Assembly: GCA_947625815.1 (NCBI GenBank)
Contig: CANQPU010000007.1
Coordinates: forward strand, 41,316 to 105,315
From: an uncultured Oscillospiraceae bacterium
GTDB taxonomy: Bacteria; Bacillota; Clostridia; Oscillospirales; Oscillospiraceae
Reading direction: 5' to 3'
Length of the DNA stretch: 64,000 nucleotides
A program made the translations under genes and the position numbers. The notes under the pieces are model-generated. The model searched no databases, was not told the origin of the DNA, and saw nothing but the letters and a program-made list of their open reading frames with translations. Positions within the stretch are counted from its first letter, which is position 1; the number at the start of each line of letters is the position of its first letter. This document shows positions 50,035 to 58,575 of this stretch, piece by piece.

Positions 50035-51406
50035 AGACAAGCTGTTTTACACGCAGAAGCACATCCATGACGTCATTGACGAGGCGGAGAGGAAGCTTTC
50101 CGAGGAATACTGCGCCAGATACATGGATTACCTTCAGAAGGCCCGGACCGAGCGGCTGGCCTGCTCCGAGGCCATCGCCCTGGCCGAGTCCCGCGGCTTC
50201 CGCCGGCTCGACCGGAACGCCCCGCTCAAGGCCGGCGACAAGGTCTACCGCGCCATTCAGGGCAAGATGCTCCTGCTGGCCGTCCTGGGCGCCGACTCCC
50301 TGGAGAAGGGCGTCAATCTCTGCGCGGCCCACATCGACTCCCCGCGTCTTGACCTCAAGCAGGTCCCCCTCTACGAGGACCACGAGATCGCCTATCTCAA
50401 GACCCACTACTACGGCGGCATCCGCAAGTACCAGTGGGTGACCATCCCGCTGGAGCTCCGGGGCGTGGCGGCCCTCAAGTCCGGCGAGACGGTGGAGATC
50501 AACATCGGCGCCGACCCCGGGGACCCCGTCGTCTATGTCTCCGATCTGCTGCCCCACCTGGCGGCCAAGCAGTCCGAGCAGCCCCTGGGAAAGGCGATCC
50601 CGGCCGAAAAGCTGAACATCATCGTGGGCTCCTGCCCCCTGAAGGGCGAGGAGGGCGCCGACCGGGTCAAGCTCGGCGTCATGAAGCTCCTCAACGAAAA
50701 ATACGGCATCACCGAGGAGGATTTCCTCTCCGCCGAGATCGAGGCCGTACCCTCCATCCCCGTGCGGGAGGCCGGACTGGACCGCTCGCTGATCGCGGGC
50801 TACGGCCAGGACGACCGGGTCTGCGCCTTTGCCGAGCTCCAGGCCATCCTCGAAGTGGAAGCCCCCGCCAAAACGGCGGTCTGCATCCTGGCCGACAAGG
50901 AGGAGATCGGCTCCGTCGGCGTGACCGGCATGATCAGCGAGGCCTTTGAGTGCTTCATGGGCGACCTGTGCGACAGCCAGGGCGTCAAGCTCTCCCACTG
51001 CTTTGAGAATTCCTTCTGCGTATCCGCCGACGTCACCGCCGCCTTCGACCCCACCTGGCCCGAGGTGAGCGAGCTGCGCAACACCTCCAAGCTCAACTAC
51101 GGCGTGGCCATCTCCAAGTTCACGGGCCGCGGCGGCAAATCCGGCTCCAACGACGCCTCCGCCGAGACGATGGGCAGGATCCGCCGCATCCTCTCCGAGG
51201 GCGGCGTCGTCTGGCAGTATGCCGAGCTTGGAAAGGTGGACGAGGGCGGCGGCGGGACCGTGGCCTGCTATATGGGCAACCGGGGCATCACCACCGTGGA
51301 CGCCGGGACCCCCGTGCTGGCCATGCACTCCCCCTACGAGCTGACCGCCAAGTACGACTGCTACATGACCTACAAGGCCATGAAGGCCGTCTACGCCTCC
51401 AAGTGA
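50021..51406 (+). CDS. M18 family aminopeptidase (aspartyl aminopeptidase-like)
   Basis: A 461-residue binuclear zinc aminopeptidase of the M18 family. Metal and catalytic motifs are AAHIDSPRLDL, ILADKEEIGSVG and, near the C-terminus, TPVLAMHSPYEL with the last His ligand. The ATG at 50021 follows CAGGAGG. Firmicute M18 enzymes are cytosolic and cleave N-terminal acidic or neutral residues. A longer upstream frame overlaps coaE and was rejected. Confidence 0.93.
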   Translation: MSELKDKLFYTQKHIHDVIDEAERKLSEEYCARYMDYLQKARTERLACSEAIALAESRGFRRLDRNAPLKAGDKVYRAIQGKMLLLAVLGADSLEKGVNLCAAHIDSPRLDLKQVPLYEDHEIAYLKTHYYGGIRKYQWVTIPLELRGVAALKSGETVEINIGADPGDPVVYVSDLLPHLAAKQSEQPLGKAIPAEKLNIIVGSCPLKGEEGADRVKLGVMKLLNEKYGITEEDFLSAEIEAVPSIPVREAGLDRSLIAGYGQDDRVCAFAELQAILEVEAPAKTAVCILADKEEIGSVGVTGMISEAFECFMGDLCDSQGVKLSHCFENSFCVSADVTAAFDPTWPEVSELRNTSKLNYGVAISKFTGRGGKSGSNDASAETMGRIRRILSEGGVVWQYAELGKVDEGGGGTVACYMGNRGITTVDAGTPVLAMHSPYELTAKYDCYMTYKAMKAVYASK

Positions 51407-51466
51407 CGACCCTCCTCTGTATAATCCTTCCCCCTCCGGGTACACTACCCGAAGGGGGAATTTTTT

Positions 51467-52195
51467 ATGAACGACAACCAAAGCATGACCGCGCCCGCGC
51501 CTTCCGGCACCGATACACAGCCGAAAAAGCCGGAGGAGATCTATCAAAAGGACCAGATCGAGGACATGGGCTCCACCACGGTCCGGTCCGATCGAGGCAC
51601 CATCCACTGTCTCACCATCGCGGGGCAGATCGAGGGCCACCAGCTCCTGCCGGCGGACAACAAGACCACGAAATACGAGCACGTCATGCCGCAGCTGGCC
51701 GCCATCGAGGAGAGCGAGGACATCGACGGCCTGCTCATCCTGCTCAACACCCAGGGCGGCGACGTGGAGGCCGGTCTGGCCATCGCCGAGCTGATCGCCG
51801 GCATGTCCAAGCCCACCGTCTCCCTGGTCCTCGGCGGCGGCCACTCCATCGGGGTCCCGCTGGCCGTGGCGGCGAAGATGAGCATGATCGCCCCCTCGGC
51901 GGCCATGACCATCCACCCGGTGCGGCTCACCGGAGTGGTCATCGGCGTTCCCCAGACCTATAACTACTTCGGCAAGATCCAGGAGCGCATCGTCCGCTTC
52001 GTCACCGAGAATTCCCACATCACCCGGGAAAAATTCACCGAGCTCATGCTCAGGACCGGGGAGCTTGCCGCCGACGTGGGCACCGTCATCTACGGCGACG
52101 AGGCCGTCTCCACGGGCCTCATCGACCGCATCGGCACCCTTTCCGACGCGCTCACATACCTGCACGGCGAGATCGCCAAGCGCAGGGACAGCTGA
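51467..52195 (+). CDS. tepA: ClpP-family serine protease TepA-like (translocation-enhancing protein)
   Basis: A 242-residue ClpP/SppA-fold protein. The N-terminal half carries IHCLTIAGQIEGH, NKTTKYEHVMPQLAAIEE and LLNTQGGDVEAGLAIAE; the nucleophile Ser lies in GGGHSIGVP, and MTIHPVRLTGVVIGVPQT follows. This is the TepA (YmfB) signature. TepA was linked to preprotein translocation and spore germination in Bacillus. GAAGGGGGAATTTTTT precedes the ATG. Confidence 0.92.
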   Translation: MNDNQSMTAPAPSGTDTQPKKPEEIYQKDQIEDMGSTTVRSDRGTIHCLTIAGQIEGHQLLPADNKTTKYEHVMPQLAAIEESEDIDGLLILLNTQGGDVEAGLAIAELIAGMSKPTVSLVLGGGHSIGVPLAVAAKMSMIAPSAAMTIHPVRLTGVVIGVPQTYNYFGKIQERIVRFVTENSHITREKFTELMLRTGELAADVGTVIYGDEAVSTGLIDRIGTLSDALTYLHGEIAKRRDS

Positions 52196-52213
52196 GGCGT
52201 CCATCCGCGGTCC

Positions 52214-52248
52214 GGCGTTTTCCCTCTTTTCCGGGAAAACGCCCTTTT
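52214..52248 (+). terminator. Terminator after tepA
   Basis: GGCGTTTTCCC pairs with GGGAAAACGCC, followed by CTTTTC, 19 bp after the tepA stop. Confidence 0.75.
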
Positions 52249-52249
52249 C

Positions 52250-52605
52250 AGCGCCGCCCCATCAGCGTTGACCGTTCGCCCGGCCTTTTCGCTCCGGAGC
52301 CCCTGACCCGACGTCCTCGGGTTTGGCGCCCGGGGCGTTTTTTCACAGGCCCTCTTTACATATGTGACGAATTATTACTCAAATTCCTTTATTTTCTGGT
52401 TTGCAAAAAAAGCCGCTGTTTTCAAGGAGTTTGGGCGTTTTTTCCGCCGGGAATAATACTTTTTTTGGGAAACTGATGTGTTTTTTGCATGAATTATTGC
52501 GTATTATGAAGTTTTGTGATATAGTTTGTCTGGAATAAAATTCAATGACCCTGCGGGCGCCCAACGGAGGACTCCGCAAGAAACATAAAAAGAGGGTAGA
52601 AAAAT
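52250..52605. other. AT-rich intergenic region, no gene
   Basis: This stretch contains a small CCCGACGTCCTCGGG hairpin and a strongly AT-rich part (52350-52550) quite unlike the surrounding GC-rich DNA. It holds the promoter below and no open frame with coding support. Confidence 0.6.
52497..52525 (+). promoter_or_regulatory. Promoter of the LysR-HTH gene
   Basis: TTGCGT (52497-52502) and TATAGT (52520-52525), 17-bp spacer, about 80 bp upstream of the TTG start. Confidence 0.55.
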
Positions 52606-52884
52606 TTGAAACTTCACCATATTCGCGAGTTCCTTGTGCTGTCTCAGTACAAGAACTACAATGTGGCCGCGAAGCATCTCTTCATGTCGCAGCCAACGCT
52701 CTCACGTCATATCAAGGAGATGGAGGAGGAGCTGGGCGTATCCCTTTTTGACCGCTCCACACGCCGCGTCGAGCTGACCGAGTGCGGTGTCTTTCTTGTT
52801 CCCTACGCCAAACGCATCGTCTCGGCGGAAAACCAGTATCTTGAGGGGATCGCCGCCCGCCGCAAAAACGCAGAGCGCGACTGA
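52606..52884 (+). CDS. HTH-only LysR-type DNA-binding protein
   Basis: A 92-residue protein made only of a LysR winged HTH (MKLHHIREFLVLSQYKNYNVAAKHLFMSQPTLSRHIKEMEEELG, then LFDRSTRRVELTECG) plus the start of the linker helix (VPYAKRIVSAENQYL). Normal LysR proteins are about 300 residues with a ligand domain; here the frame ends at 52884 and a strong terminator follows, so it looks like a compact gene rather than a fresh truncation. TTG start follows AGGGTAGA. It may compete for sites or act as a constitutive dimer. Confidence 0.82.
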   Translation: MKLHHIREFLVLSQYKNYNVAAKHLFMSQPTLSRHIKEMEEELGVSLFDRSTRRVELTECGVFLVPYAKRIVSAENQYLEGIAARRKNAERD

Positions 52885-52912
52885 AAAACCGCCGCGCCCG
52901 CATTTCCTATCC

Positions 52913-52949
52913 GCCGACAGGGGCCGTCCCCTGTCGGCTTTTCCTTTTT
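52913..52949 (+). terminator. Terminator after the LysR-HTH gene
   Basis: GCCGACAGGGG, four-base loop, CCCCTGTCGGC, then TTTTCCTTTTTC. Confidence 0.85.
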
Positions 52950-52996
52950 CGCGCCCGGCCGGCCGTCCCTTTGGGAAAGCGCGCCGGGCCCGCATG

Positions 52997-55558
52997 TCAG
53001 TCCGCGAGCCCCCTGTTGTAGTCGCTGATATAGTCCGCCACGGCCCGCTCCACCTGCCGGATCTCCTCCTCAAAGGCGGCGGCCGGGACCCGGAGGGCTC
53101 CGTTCCCCAGAATGATCATCTGCTCGGCGCCGTCCGAGGTGGCGACGCGGACGTGGTGGCGCTTGGAGAGGTCGTAGGTCGCCCTCTCGATATACATGTC
53201 GGCCGTCTCCGCCTCCTTGGTATACACCACGGAAACGCCCCCCAGATGCTGGACGCTTCCCGGGTTATTCTTCACCTTGTAGGCGTCGAAAACGACGATG
53301 ACGGCGTTCTGCATGAAGCCCTGGTAATTGCGCAAACGTTCGATGAGCTTCTCCCGGGCCAGGTCCAGGCTCCCGGCGGCCAGCTTTTTCAGGTCGTCCC
53401 AGGCGAAGATGATGTTGTACCCGTCCACCAGCACGAACTCCAGCCCGTCCTTTTGGGGCTGGGGCTTTCTTTTTTGGGGGGCGGGCGCGGGGTGCGGCTC
53501 TCTGGGCGCCGGGCGCATGGCCTCCCCTCCCCTTTGGAGCTTGCCGTAGGTGCGCTCGAAGATGTCCATGAGCTCCCGGTCCGTTGCCGCCAGCTTCACA
53601 TACCGCGCGGCCGCCTCCCGGACCGGGTCCGGGGGCTTGGGCGGCTCCAGGGTGCTGGGAAGGTGCATACGCGACGGCACCTCATACCAGGGCACTGCAA
53701 AGCCCGCCCCGTGGGCGCAGAAAACGCTGTAACAGGGGTTGTCCGGGTCCCCGTCCGGGTCATATCCCGCGGCCTTCACCACCGCGTCCTGATCGGCACA
53801 GGGCTCGTAGCCGTGAAAGACGAAGCTCACCCGGCCCTGCCCCTTCGTATAGGCCGCCACCTCCGCCGGGTATTCCCGCAGGGCGCTGACAGGCCCCGAT
53901 CCGGCCAGCACCGCCAGCTCCCCCGCCTCCCCCTTTTGCTCAAAGGCGGCGCCCATGCGCTGAAGGTCCGTCATGGCCCTGCCCACGTTGGGCCTGGGGA
54001 GCTCCAGACGGAAGTCGTACCACGGCTCCAGCAGGATGCTCCTGGCCTGCATCAGCCCCTGCCGCACGGCGCGGTAGGTGGCCTCCCGGAAGTCGCCGCC
54101 CTCGGTGTGCTTCAGGTGCGCTCTCCCGGCGGTGAGGGTGATCCTGACGTCCGTCAGCGGCGCCCCGGTGAGCACGCCCACGTGCTCCTTCTCGCGCAGA
54201 TGAGTGAGGATGAGCCTCTGCCAGCTTCCCGCCAGCGTGTCCTCCGGCACGTTGGCGGCGATCTTCACGCCGCTGCCCCGCTCCCCCGGCTCTATGATGA
54301 GATGGACCTCGGCGTAATGCCGCAGCGGCTCGTAGTGGCCCACGCCCTCCACCCGGTTCCCCACGGTCTCCCGGTAGATGATGGCGCCGGGGCCGAAGTC
54401 CACGGCAAGGTCGAAGCGGTCCTTCATCTGCCGCTTGATGACCTCCATCTGGACCTTCCCCATGATCTGGGCGTTGATCCTCCCCGTGCGCCGGTCCCAG
54501 ACGAGCTTGAGCTCGGGGTTCTCCTCCCGGAGCTCCCGGAGCTGGGCCAGGGCCCGGTGGATATCGGTCCCAGAGGGGAGAAGCACCTCGTAATTCAGCA
54601 CCGGCTCCAGCGCCGGGGCGCGCCCGTCGCTCTCCGCGCCCAGGCCCTGCCCGGCGCAGGTGGCGGACAGGCCCGTCACAGCCACCACCTCCCCGGCGGC
54701 GGCCTGGTCCACGGGGGTGTATCTGGCGCCGGAGCAGATCCTGATCTGGGTGACCTTCTCCTCCCAGCCGGGGCCGGAGACGGTATCCCGGACCTTCAGC
54801 GTCCCCCCGGTTATCTTCATATGGGTGACGCGCTTTCCGTCGGCGTCCCGGGAGATCTTGAACACCCGTGCGCCGAACTCCTCCCCGCCGCCGAGGACCG
54901 GGGCAAAGCGGTCCAGGCCCGCCAGCAGCTCCTCCACCCCCTCCAGTCTCAGCGCCGCGCCGAAATAGCAGGGGTAGACGCGGCCCCGCCGGAAGGCGGC
55001 GTCCAGCGCGCCGTCCGAAAGGGCGTTTTTCTCCAGATGCTCCTCCAGAAGCTCCTCGTCGCACAGCGCGAGGGCCTCGGAATCCACCCGCTCCGGCTCA
55101 AAAAAGCCGTCCCCCAGCTCATTTTTCAGATCCTCAAGGGCCTTTTCCCGGTCCGCGCCGGGGAGGTCCATCTTGTTCACAAAGATCACCGTGGGCACGT
55201 TCCGCCCGCGCAGAAGGGCCCACAGCGTCCGCGTGTGGCTCTGCACGCCCTCGGACGCGGAGATCACCAGGACGGCGCAGTCCAGCACATCCAGGGTCCG
55301 CTCCGTCTCCGCGGAAAAATCCACGTGCCCCGGCGTATCCAGGAGCGTGGCCGTCTTGCTCCCCAGCGTCAGGCGGGCCTCCTTGGAAAAGATGGTAATG
55401 CCCCGCTCCCGCTCCAGGGCGAAATTGTCAAGGAAGGCGTCGGCGTGATCGACTCTCCCCAGTCTGCGGATGTCCCCCGCGCAATATAAAAGCCCCTCGG
55501 AGAGGGTGGTCTTCCCCGCGTCCACGTGGGCCAGTATGCCGATGACCGTATTCGCCAT
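52997..55558 (-). CDS. TetM/EF-G-like GTPase fused to a Rae1/YacP NYN endoribonuclease
   Basis: An 853-residue fusion. The N-terminal ~640 residues are a ribosomal-protection/EF-G-like translational GTPase: G1 AHVDAGKTT (10-18), G2 RGITIF, G3 DTPGH (74-78), G4 NKMD (128-131), then EF-G-type domains II-V. After a Pro/Lys-rich linker, residues ~706-853 form an NYN/PIN domain with LVDGYN (Asp712), VVFDA (Asp758), ETAD (Asp787) and ATSD (Asp809), matching Bacillus Rae1 (YacP), which cleaves mRNA in the ribosomal A site. AAGGAGG precedes the ATG. It probably binds the ribosomal A site via the GTPase and cuts mRNA there; tetracycline resistance is not established. Confidence 0.9.
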   Translation of the reverse strand: MANTVIGILAHVDAGKTTLSEGLLYCAGDIRRLGRVDHADAFLDNFALERERGITIFSKEARLTLGSKTATLLDTPGHVDFSAETERTLDVLDCAVLVISASEGVQSHTRTLWALLRGRNVPTVIFVNKMDLPGADREKALEDLKNELGDGFFEPERVDSEALALCDEELLEEHLEKNALSDGALDAAFRRGRVYPCYFGAALRLEGVEELLAGLDRFAPVLGGGEEFGARVFKISRDADGKRVTHMKITGGTLKVRDTVSGPGWEEKVTQIRICSGARYTPVDQAAAGEVVAVTGLSATCAGQGLGAESDGRAPALEPVLNYEVLLPSGTDIHRALAQLRELREENPELKLVWDRRTGRINAQIMGKVQMEVIKRQMKDRFDLAVDFGPGAIIYRETVGNRVEGVGHYEPLRHYAEVHLIIEPGERGSGVKIAANVPEDTLAGSWQRLILTHLREKEHVGVLTGAPLTDVRITLTAGRAHLKHTEGGDFREATYRAVRQGLMQARSILLEPWYDFRLELPRPNVGRAMTDLQRMGAAFEQKGEAGELAVLAGSGPVSALREYPAEVAAYTKGQGRVSFVFHGYEPCADQDAVVKAAGYDPDGDPDNPCYSVFCAHGAGFAVPWYEVPSRMHLPSTLEPPKPPDPVREAAARYVKLAATDRELMDIFERTYGKLQRGGEAMRPAPREPHPAPAPQKRKPQPQKDGLEFVLVDGYNIIFAWDDLKKLAAGSLDLAREKLIERLRNYQGFMQNAVIVVFDAYKVKNNPGSVQHLGGVSVVYTKEAETADMYIERATYDLSKRHHVRVATSDGAEQMIILGNGALRVPAAAFEEEIRQVERAVADYISDYNRGLAD

Positions 55559-55616
55559 ACGCCGTGCCTCCTTTCTCCCCCATGGGGCAGTGATACGCCC
55601 TTTTTCGACAGTCTAA

Positions 55617-55643
55617 AACCGCCCCGCTTGAAGCGGGGCGGTT
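55617..55643 (-). terminator. Terminator of the zinc-ribbon/Ig-like gene
   Basis: AACCGCCCCGC, five-base loop, GCGGGGCGGTT; on the minus strand TTTTAG follows. It lies 17 bp after the stop at 55660. Confidence 0.75.
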
Positions 55644-55659
55644 CAACGCTCTTAGGGGC

Positions 55660-56568
55660 TTACTTTTTGGGTCCGCGGGCTATGAAGGTGTAGCTCTGGC
55701 CGTCAATGGTGACGGTGATCTTGGCGTTGCCCTTGCCCACGCAGGTGACCACGGCCTTCAGGCCCGTCTCATCCGTGGGGACGACCTCCATGACGTCGGT
55801 GTTGCTGCTGGACCAGACGGGGACGCCGGTGGCGTTGGAGGGCGTGACGATGGCGGTGACCTCCACCGTTTGCCCGATCTTGCTGCAGGTGAAGTCCTCA
55901 ACGGGGTTATAATTGCGGGTCTTGGCGGTGATCCTGGTGGCCAGGATCTCGGTGGGCGGCACGGTGCCCGTGCCGGAGCCGGCCTCGCTGCAGGTCACGG
56001 CGATCTCATATTTCGTCTCGCCCACTGTGGCGGTGACGGTGGCGGTGCCGGCGGCCACGCCGCTGATCCGGATCTTGAGGCCCGTGTCGTCCAGTGTCTC
56101 CACCGTCGCGACGGCCTCGTTGCTGCTGGTCCAGACGGGCTTGTCGGTGATGGTCTCGGGGGTGACGGCGGCGGTGAGATCCGCGGCCTGACCGGCCTCC
56201 ACGGTCAGCGTGCTGACGGTGGTGCCGTCCGCGGCGGTGACGGTGATCTGGGCGACGGTGGAGGTGCCGGGGTTATTGCCCGGCTGGGAGTCCACGCCCT
56301 CCTGTTCGCCGCTGGGCGTTTTGCCGCCCTCCCCGTCGTTCGGGTCCTTGTCCGCGTCCGAAGAGCTGGTGACGAGGATGACGATGACCGCGGCCACGAG
56401 GACCACGATGAGCAGTATGCCGATTATGAGCTTCCAGGTGGCGTTGTCGCCGTCGGAGACTCTCTTTCCCTTTTTATTCCGATGCGCCCCGCAGTAAGGG
56501 CAGCGGCTGCGCAGGCTCGAGTAGGTCCTGTCGCACCTTCCGCATTTGGTCTGAGGTATGAGTCCCAC
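55660..56568 (-). CDS. Zinc-ribbon membrane protein with Ig-like (Big2-type) repeats
   Basis: A 302-residue single-pass protein. An N-terminal zinc ribbon (CGRCDRTYSSLRSRCPYCG) precedes a membrane segment (about 47-68), an acidic linker and two bacterial Ig-like domains with VWTSSNEAVATV and VWSSSNTDVMEV motifs, a duplicated Big2 pattern. The cytosolic zinc ribbon with extracytoplasmic Ig repeats suggests an envelope or sensor role. The GTG start at 56568 follows GGAGGG; a longer frame lacks a ribosome site. Confidence 0.75.
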   Translation of the reverse strand: MGLIPQTKCGRCDRTYSSLRSRCPYCGAHRNKKGKRVSDGDNATWKLIIGILLIVVLVAAVIVILVTSSSDADKDPNDGEGGKTPSGEQEGVDSQPGNNPGTSTVAQITVTAADGTTVSTLTVEAGQAADLTAAVTPETITDKPVWTSSNEAVATVETLDDTGLKIRISGVAAGTATVTATVGETKYEIAVTCSEAGSGTGTVPPTEILATRITAKTRNYNPVEDFTCSKIGQTVEVTAIVTPSNATGVPVWSSSNTDVMEVVPTDETGLKAVVTCVGKGNAKITVTIDGQSYTFIARGPKK

Positions 56569-56686
56569 TTTACTCCCTCCTGTATCAAGAAACTGAAAAT
56601 CAGGAATCACCCAATTTACATAATATTTTACTTCATTCTTTTCGATTCGTCAAGAGAGAATTGTAATTTATTCTGTGATTTCCCTT

Positions 56687-57610
56687 TCAAAGGACCCTGT
56701 CAAGAAAATCCGTCAGCGCCCGCTGGCATTTGGGCATATCCACCACGTAGCTCAGGCCGTGTCCGGCGCCGGGGACAGTGACCAGCTCCTTCGGTCCGGC
56801 GTAGGCCTCATAATTGGACCGGCCCATGTCACAGGGGACAAAGTCGTCGGCCTCGCCGTGAATGAAAAGGGCGGGGACGGAGGCCCTTTTCGCCGCCTCG
56901 ACGGCGGAGCACTCCTCGCAGTCGAACATGCCGAAGACCCGTCCGGCCAGGCGCACCAGGGGATAGAAGACCTTCACCGGCAGGTGACAGCTCCTGATGA
57001 CCGAGGAGATGATCTCCTTCGGGGAGGTGTAGCCGCAGTCGGCGATCAGGCCCCGGACGGACGGGGGGAACCCCTCCCCCGCAGCCATGACCACGGTGGC
57101 CGCGCCCATGGACAGGCCCTCCACGATGATCTTCTCCCCGGGGAAGCGCTTCTCCACGTAGCTCACCCAGTCAAGGAGATCCCAGCGCTCCCGGATGCCG
57201 AAGGTCATCACGAAGCCGCCGCTTTTCCCGTGGGCCCGCTGGTCCGCGAGCAGCATGGCGAAGCCCCGGTCGTGGACGTACTCCGAGGAGCAGGAAAAAT
57301 CGTTCTCCGCCATGGAGCGGTAGCCGTGCATCATGATGACGATGCCGCGCCTGTCCTCCCGGTCGTAGAACCGGCCGAAGAGCCGGACCCCGTCCCGGCT
57401 TTTGATGACCACGTCCTCGTGGGGCGTCTCCACCACGTAGCGCTTGCCGGCCAGGATCAGGTCCGCGTAGGGGCGCAGCTCCTTTTTCAGCATGAAATCG
57501 TGCCTGGTGAAGTCCGCGCCGGTCCTGCCCTGAAAGGCCAGCAGGTAAAGGAGGAACTCCATAAGAATGAAAAGCAAAATAAGGATGGATATTATGTAAA
57601 CTAAAGTCAT
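56687..57610 (-). CDS. Membrane-anchored alpha/beta hydrolase (S33-type)
   Basis: A 307-residue hydrolase with an N-terminal membrane anchor (about 5-27). MMHGYRSM supplies the oxyanion region, the nucleophile Ser lies in GLSMGAA, the acid in HGEADDFVP, and the His in GAGHGLSY. Substrate unknown; esterase or peptidase activity on the inner face of the membrane is likely. It is followed by a YitT gene upstream on the same strand. Confidence 0.85.
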   Translation of the reverse strand: MTLVYIISILILLFILMEFLLYLLAFQGRTGADFTRHDFMLKKELRPYADLILAGKRYVVETPHEDVVIKSRDGVRLFGRFYDREDRRGIVIMMHGYRSMAENDFSCSSEYVHDRGFAMLLADQRAHGKSGGFVMTFGIRERWDLLDWVSYVEKRFPGEKIIVEGLSMGAATVVMAAGEGFPPSVRGLIADCGYTSPKEIISSVIRSCHLPVKVFYPLVRLAGRVFGMFDCEECSAVEAAKRASVPALFIHGEADDFVPCDMGRSNYEAYAGPKELVTVPGAGHGLSYVVDMPKCQRALTDFLDRVL

Positions 57611-57654
57611 CGATCTCTCCTCCGAAAGCGGAAGCCGCTGGCTTTCCGGCGGCT

Positions 57655-58554
57655 TTAGAGTCTGTCCCCGTCCTTCACGTCCTTCACGGGCACGGTGACA
57701 TCCAGGCCCTTGAAGCCCTCGCCGATCACCTCGTTGGCGTGGAGCATCACGGCAAAGGAGCCGGGGGCGGCGGTGTGGATGAGGTCCTTGACCTCGTATA
57801 TCTGTTTGGGGCTCACGGCCACCATCAGCATGTTCCGGTCCCGGCGCTCATACATGCCCACGGCGGGGATGAGCGTCACGCCCCGGTCCAGCTTCTCCAT
57901 GATGATCCGGGAAAGCCCGTCGGCGGTGTCCCCGTCCGGGGTGATGATCTCGAAGACCACGGCCGTGTTGAAGCCGTGGATGACCTTGTCCATGGTAAAG
58001 GAGCACACGGCGATGGCGCTGCCGGCGTAGATGCCCGACTCGATATCCCCGAAGGCAAAGACGGAGGCCAGGACCACCGCGGCGTCACAGAGGAACACGA
58101 AGGTGCCCAGGGAGATGTGGCGGAAGCGGGTGACCAGGAGCCGCGCCAGGAGGTCCGTTCCGCTCCCCGCCACGTAGCCCCGGACCAGAATGGCGCCGGA
58201 GACGCCGTAGATCGCCCCGCCGCAGACGGAGGCCAGGAGTCTGTTCTCCGTGAGGGCGGGCAGGAAGGCGAAAAGGTCGGAAAAGACGGAGAAGGCCGCG
58301 GTGGACAAGAGCGCCGACAGGGTATACGCCCAGCCCTGGACAAAATAGGACCAGATGAACACCGGGACGGAAATGACAAAGACCACCGTGCCCACGCTGA
58401 CCGGCAGGAGGGCGTTGACGATGATGCCGATGCCGCCGAAGCCCCCCGCGGCGATCTCGTTGGGCGTGAAAAAGCAGTCCAGCGCCAGGGCAAGCCCCAG
58501 ATTGCCCACGACGAGATAAAGAAGCGATTTTAAGGTGATGCCTTTAAGCTTCAT
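57655..58554 (-). CDS. YitT family membrane protein (DUF161/DUF2179)
   Basis: A 299-residue protein with five or six membrane helices (about 10-190) followed by a soluble DUF2179 domain (about 205-290; TAVVFEIITPDGDTADGLSRIIMEKLDRGVT). Family hallmarks GGFGGIGIIVNALLPVSVG and GSGTDLLARLLVTRF are seen. A transport function is suspected but unproven. It lies between the hydrolase and a Pr6Pr-like protein. Confidence 0.9.
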   Translation of the reverse strand: MKLKGITLKSLLYLVVGNLGLALALDCFFTPNEIAAGGFGGIGIIVNALLPVSVGTVVFVISVPVFIWSYFVQGWAYTLSALLSTAAFSVFSDLFAFLPALTENRLLASVCGGAIYGVSGAILVRGYVAGSGTDLLARLLVTRFRHISLGTFVFLCDAAVVLASVFAFGDIESGIYAGSAIAVCSFTMDKVIHGFNTAVVFEIITPDGDTADGLSRIIMEKLDRGVTLIPAVGMYERRDRNMLMVAVSPKQIYEVKDLIHTAAPGSFAVMLHANEVIGEGFKGLDVTVPVKDVKDGDRL

Positions 58555-58575
58555 AGTTCCTCCGAAAGAATTCGC

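Noticed and set aside
52605..52884. Truncated LysR pseudogene
   Set aside because: No remnant of the effector domain follows and a proper terminator does, so it is listed as a compact gene.
52787..55489. 900-residue open frame on plus
   Set aside because: Antisense to the GTPase-Rae1 fusion, whose motifs are complete on minus.
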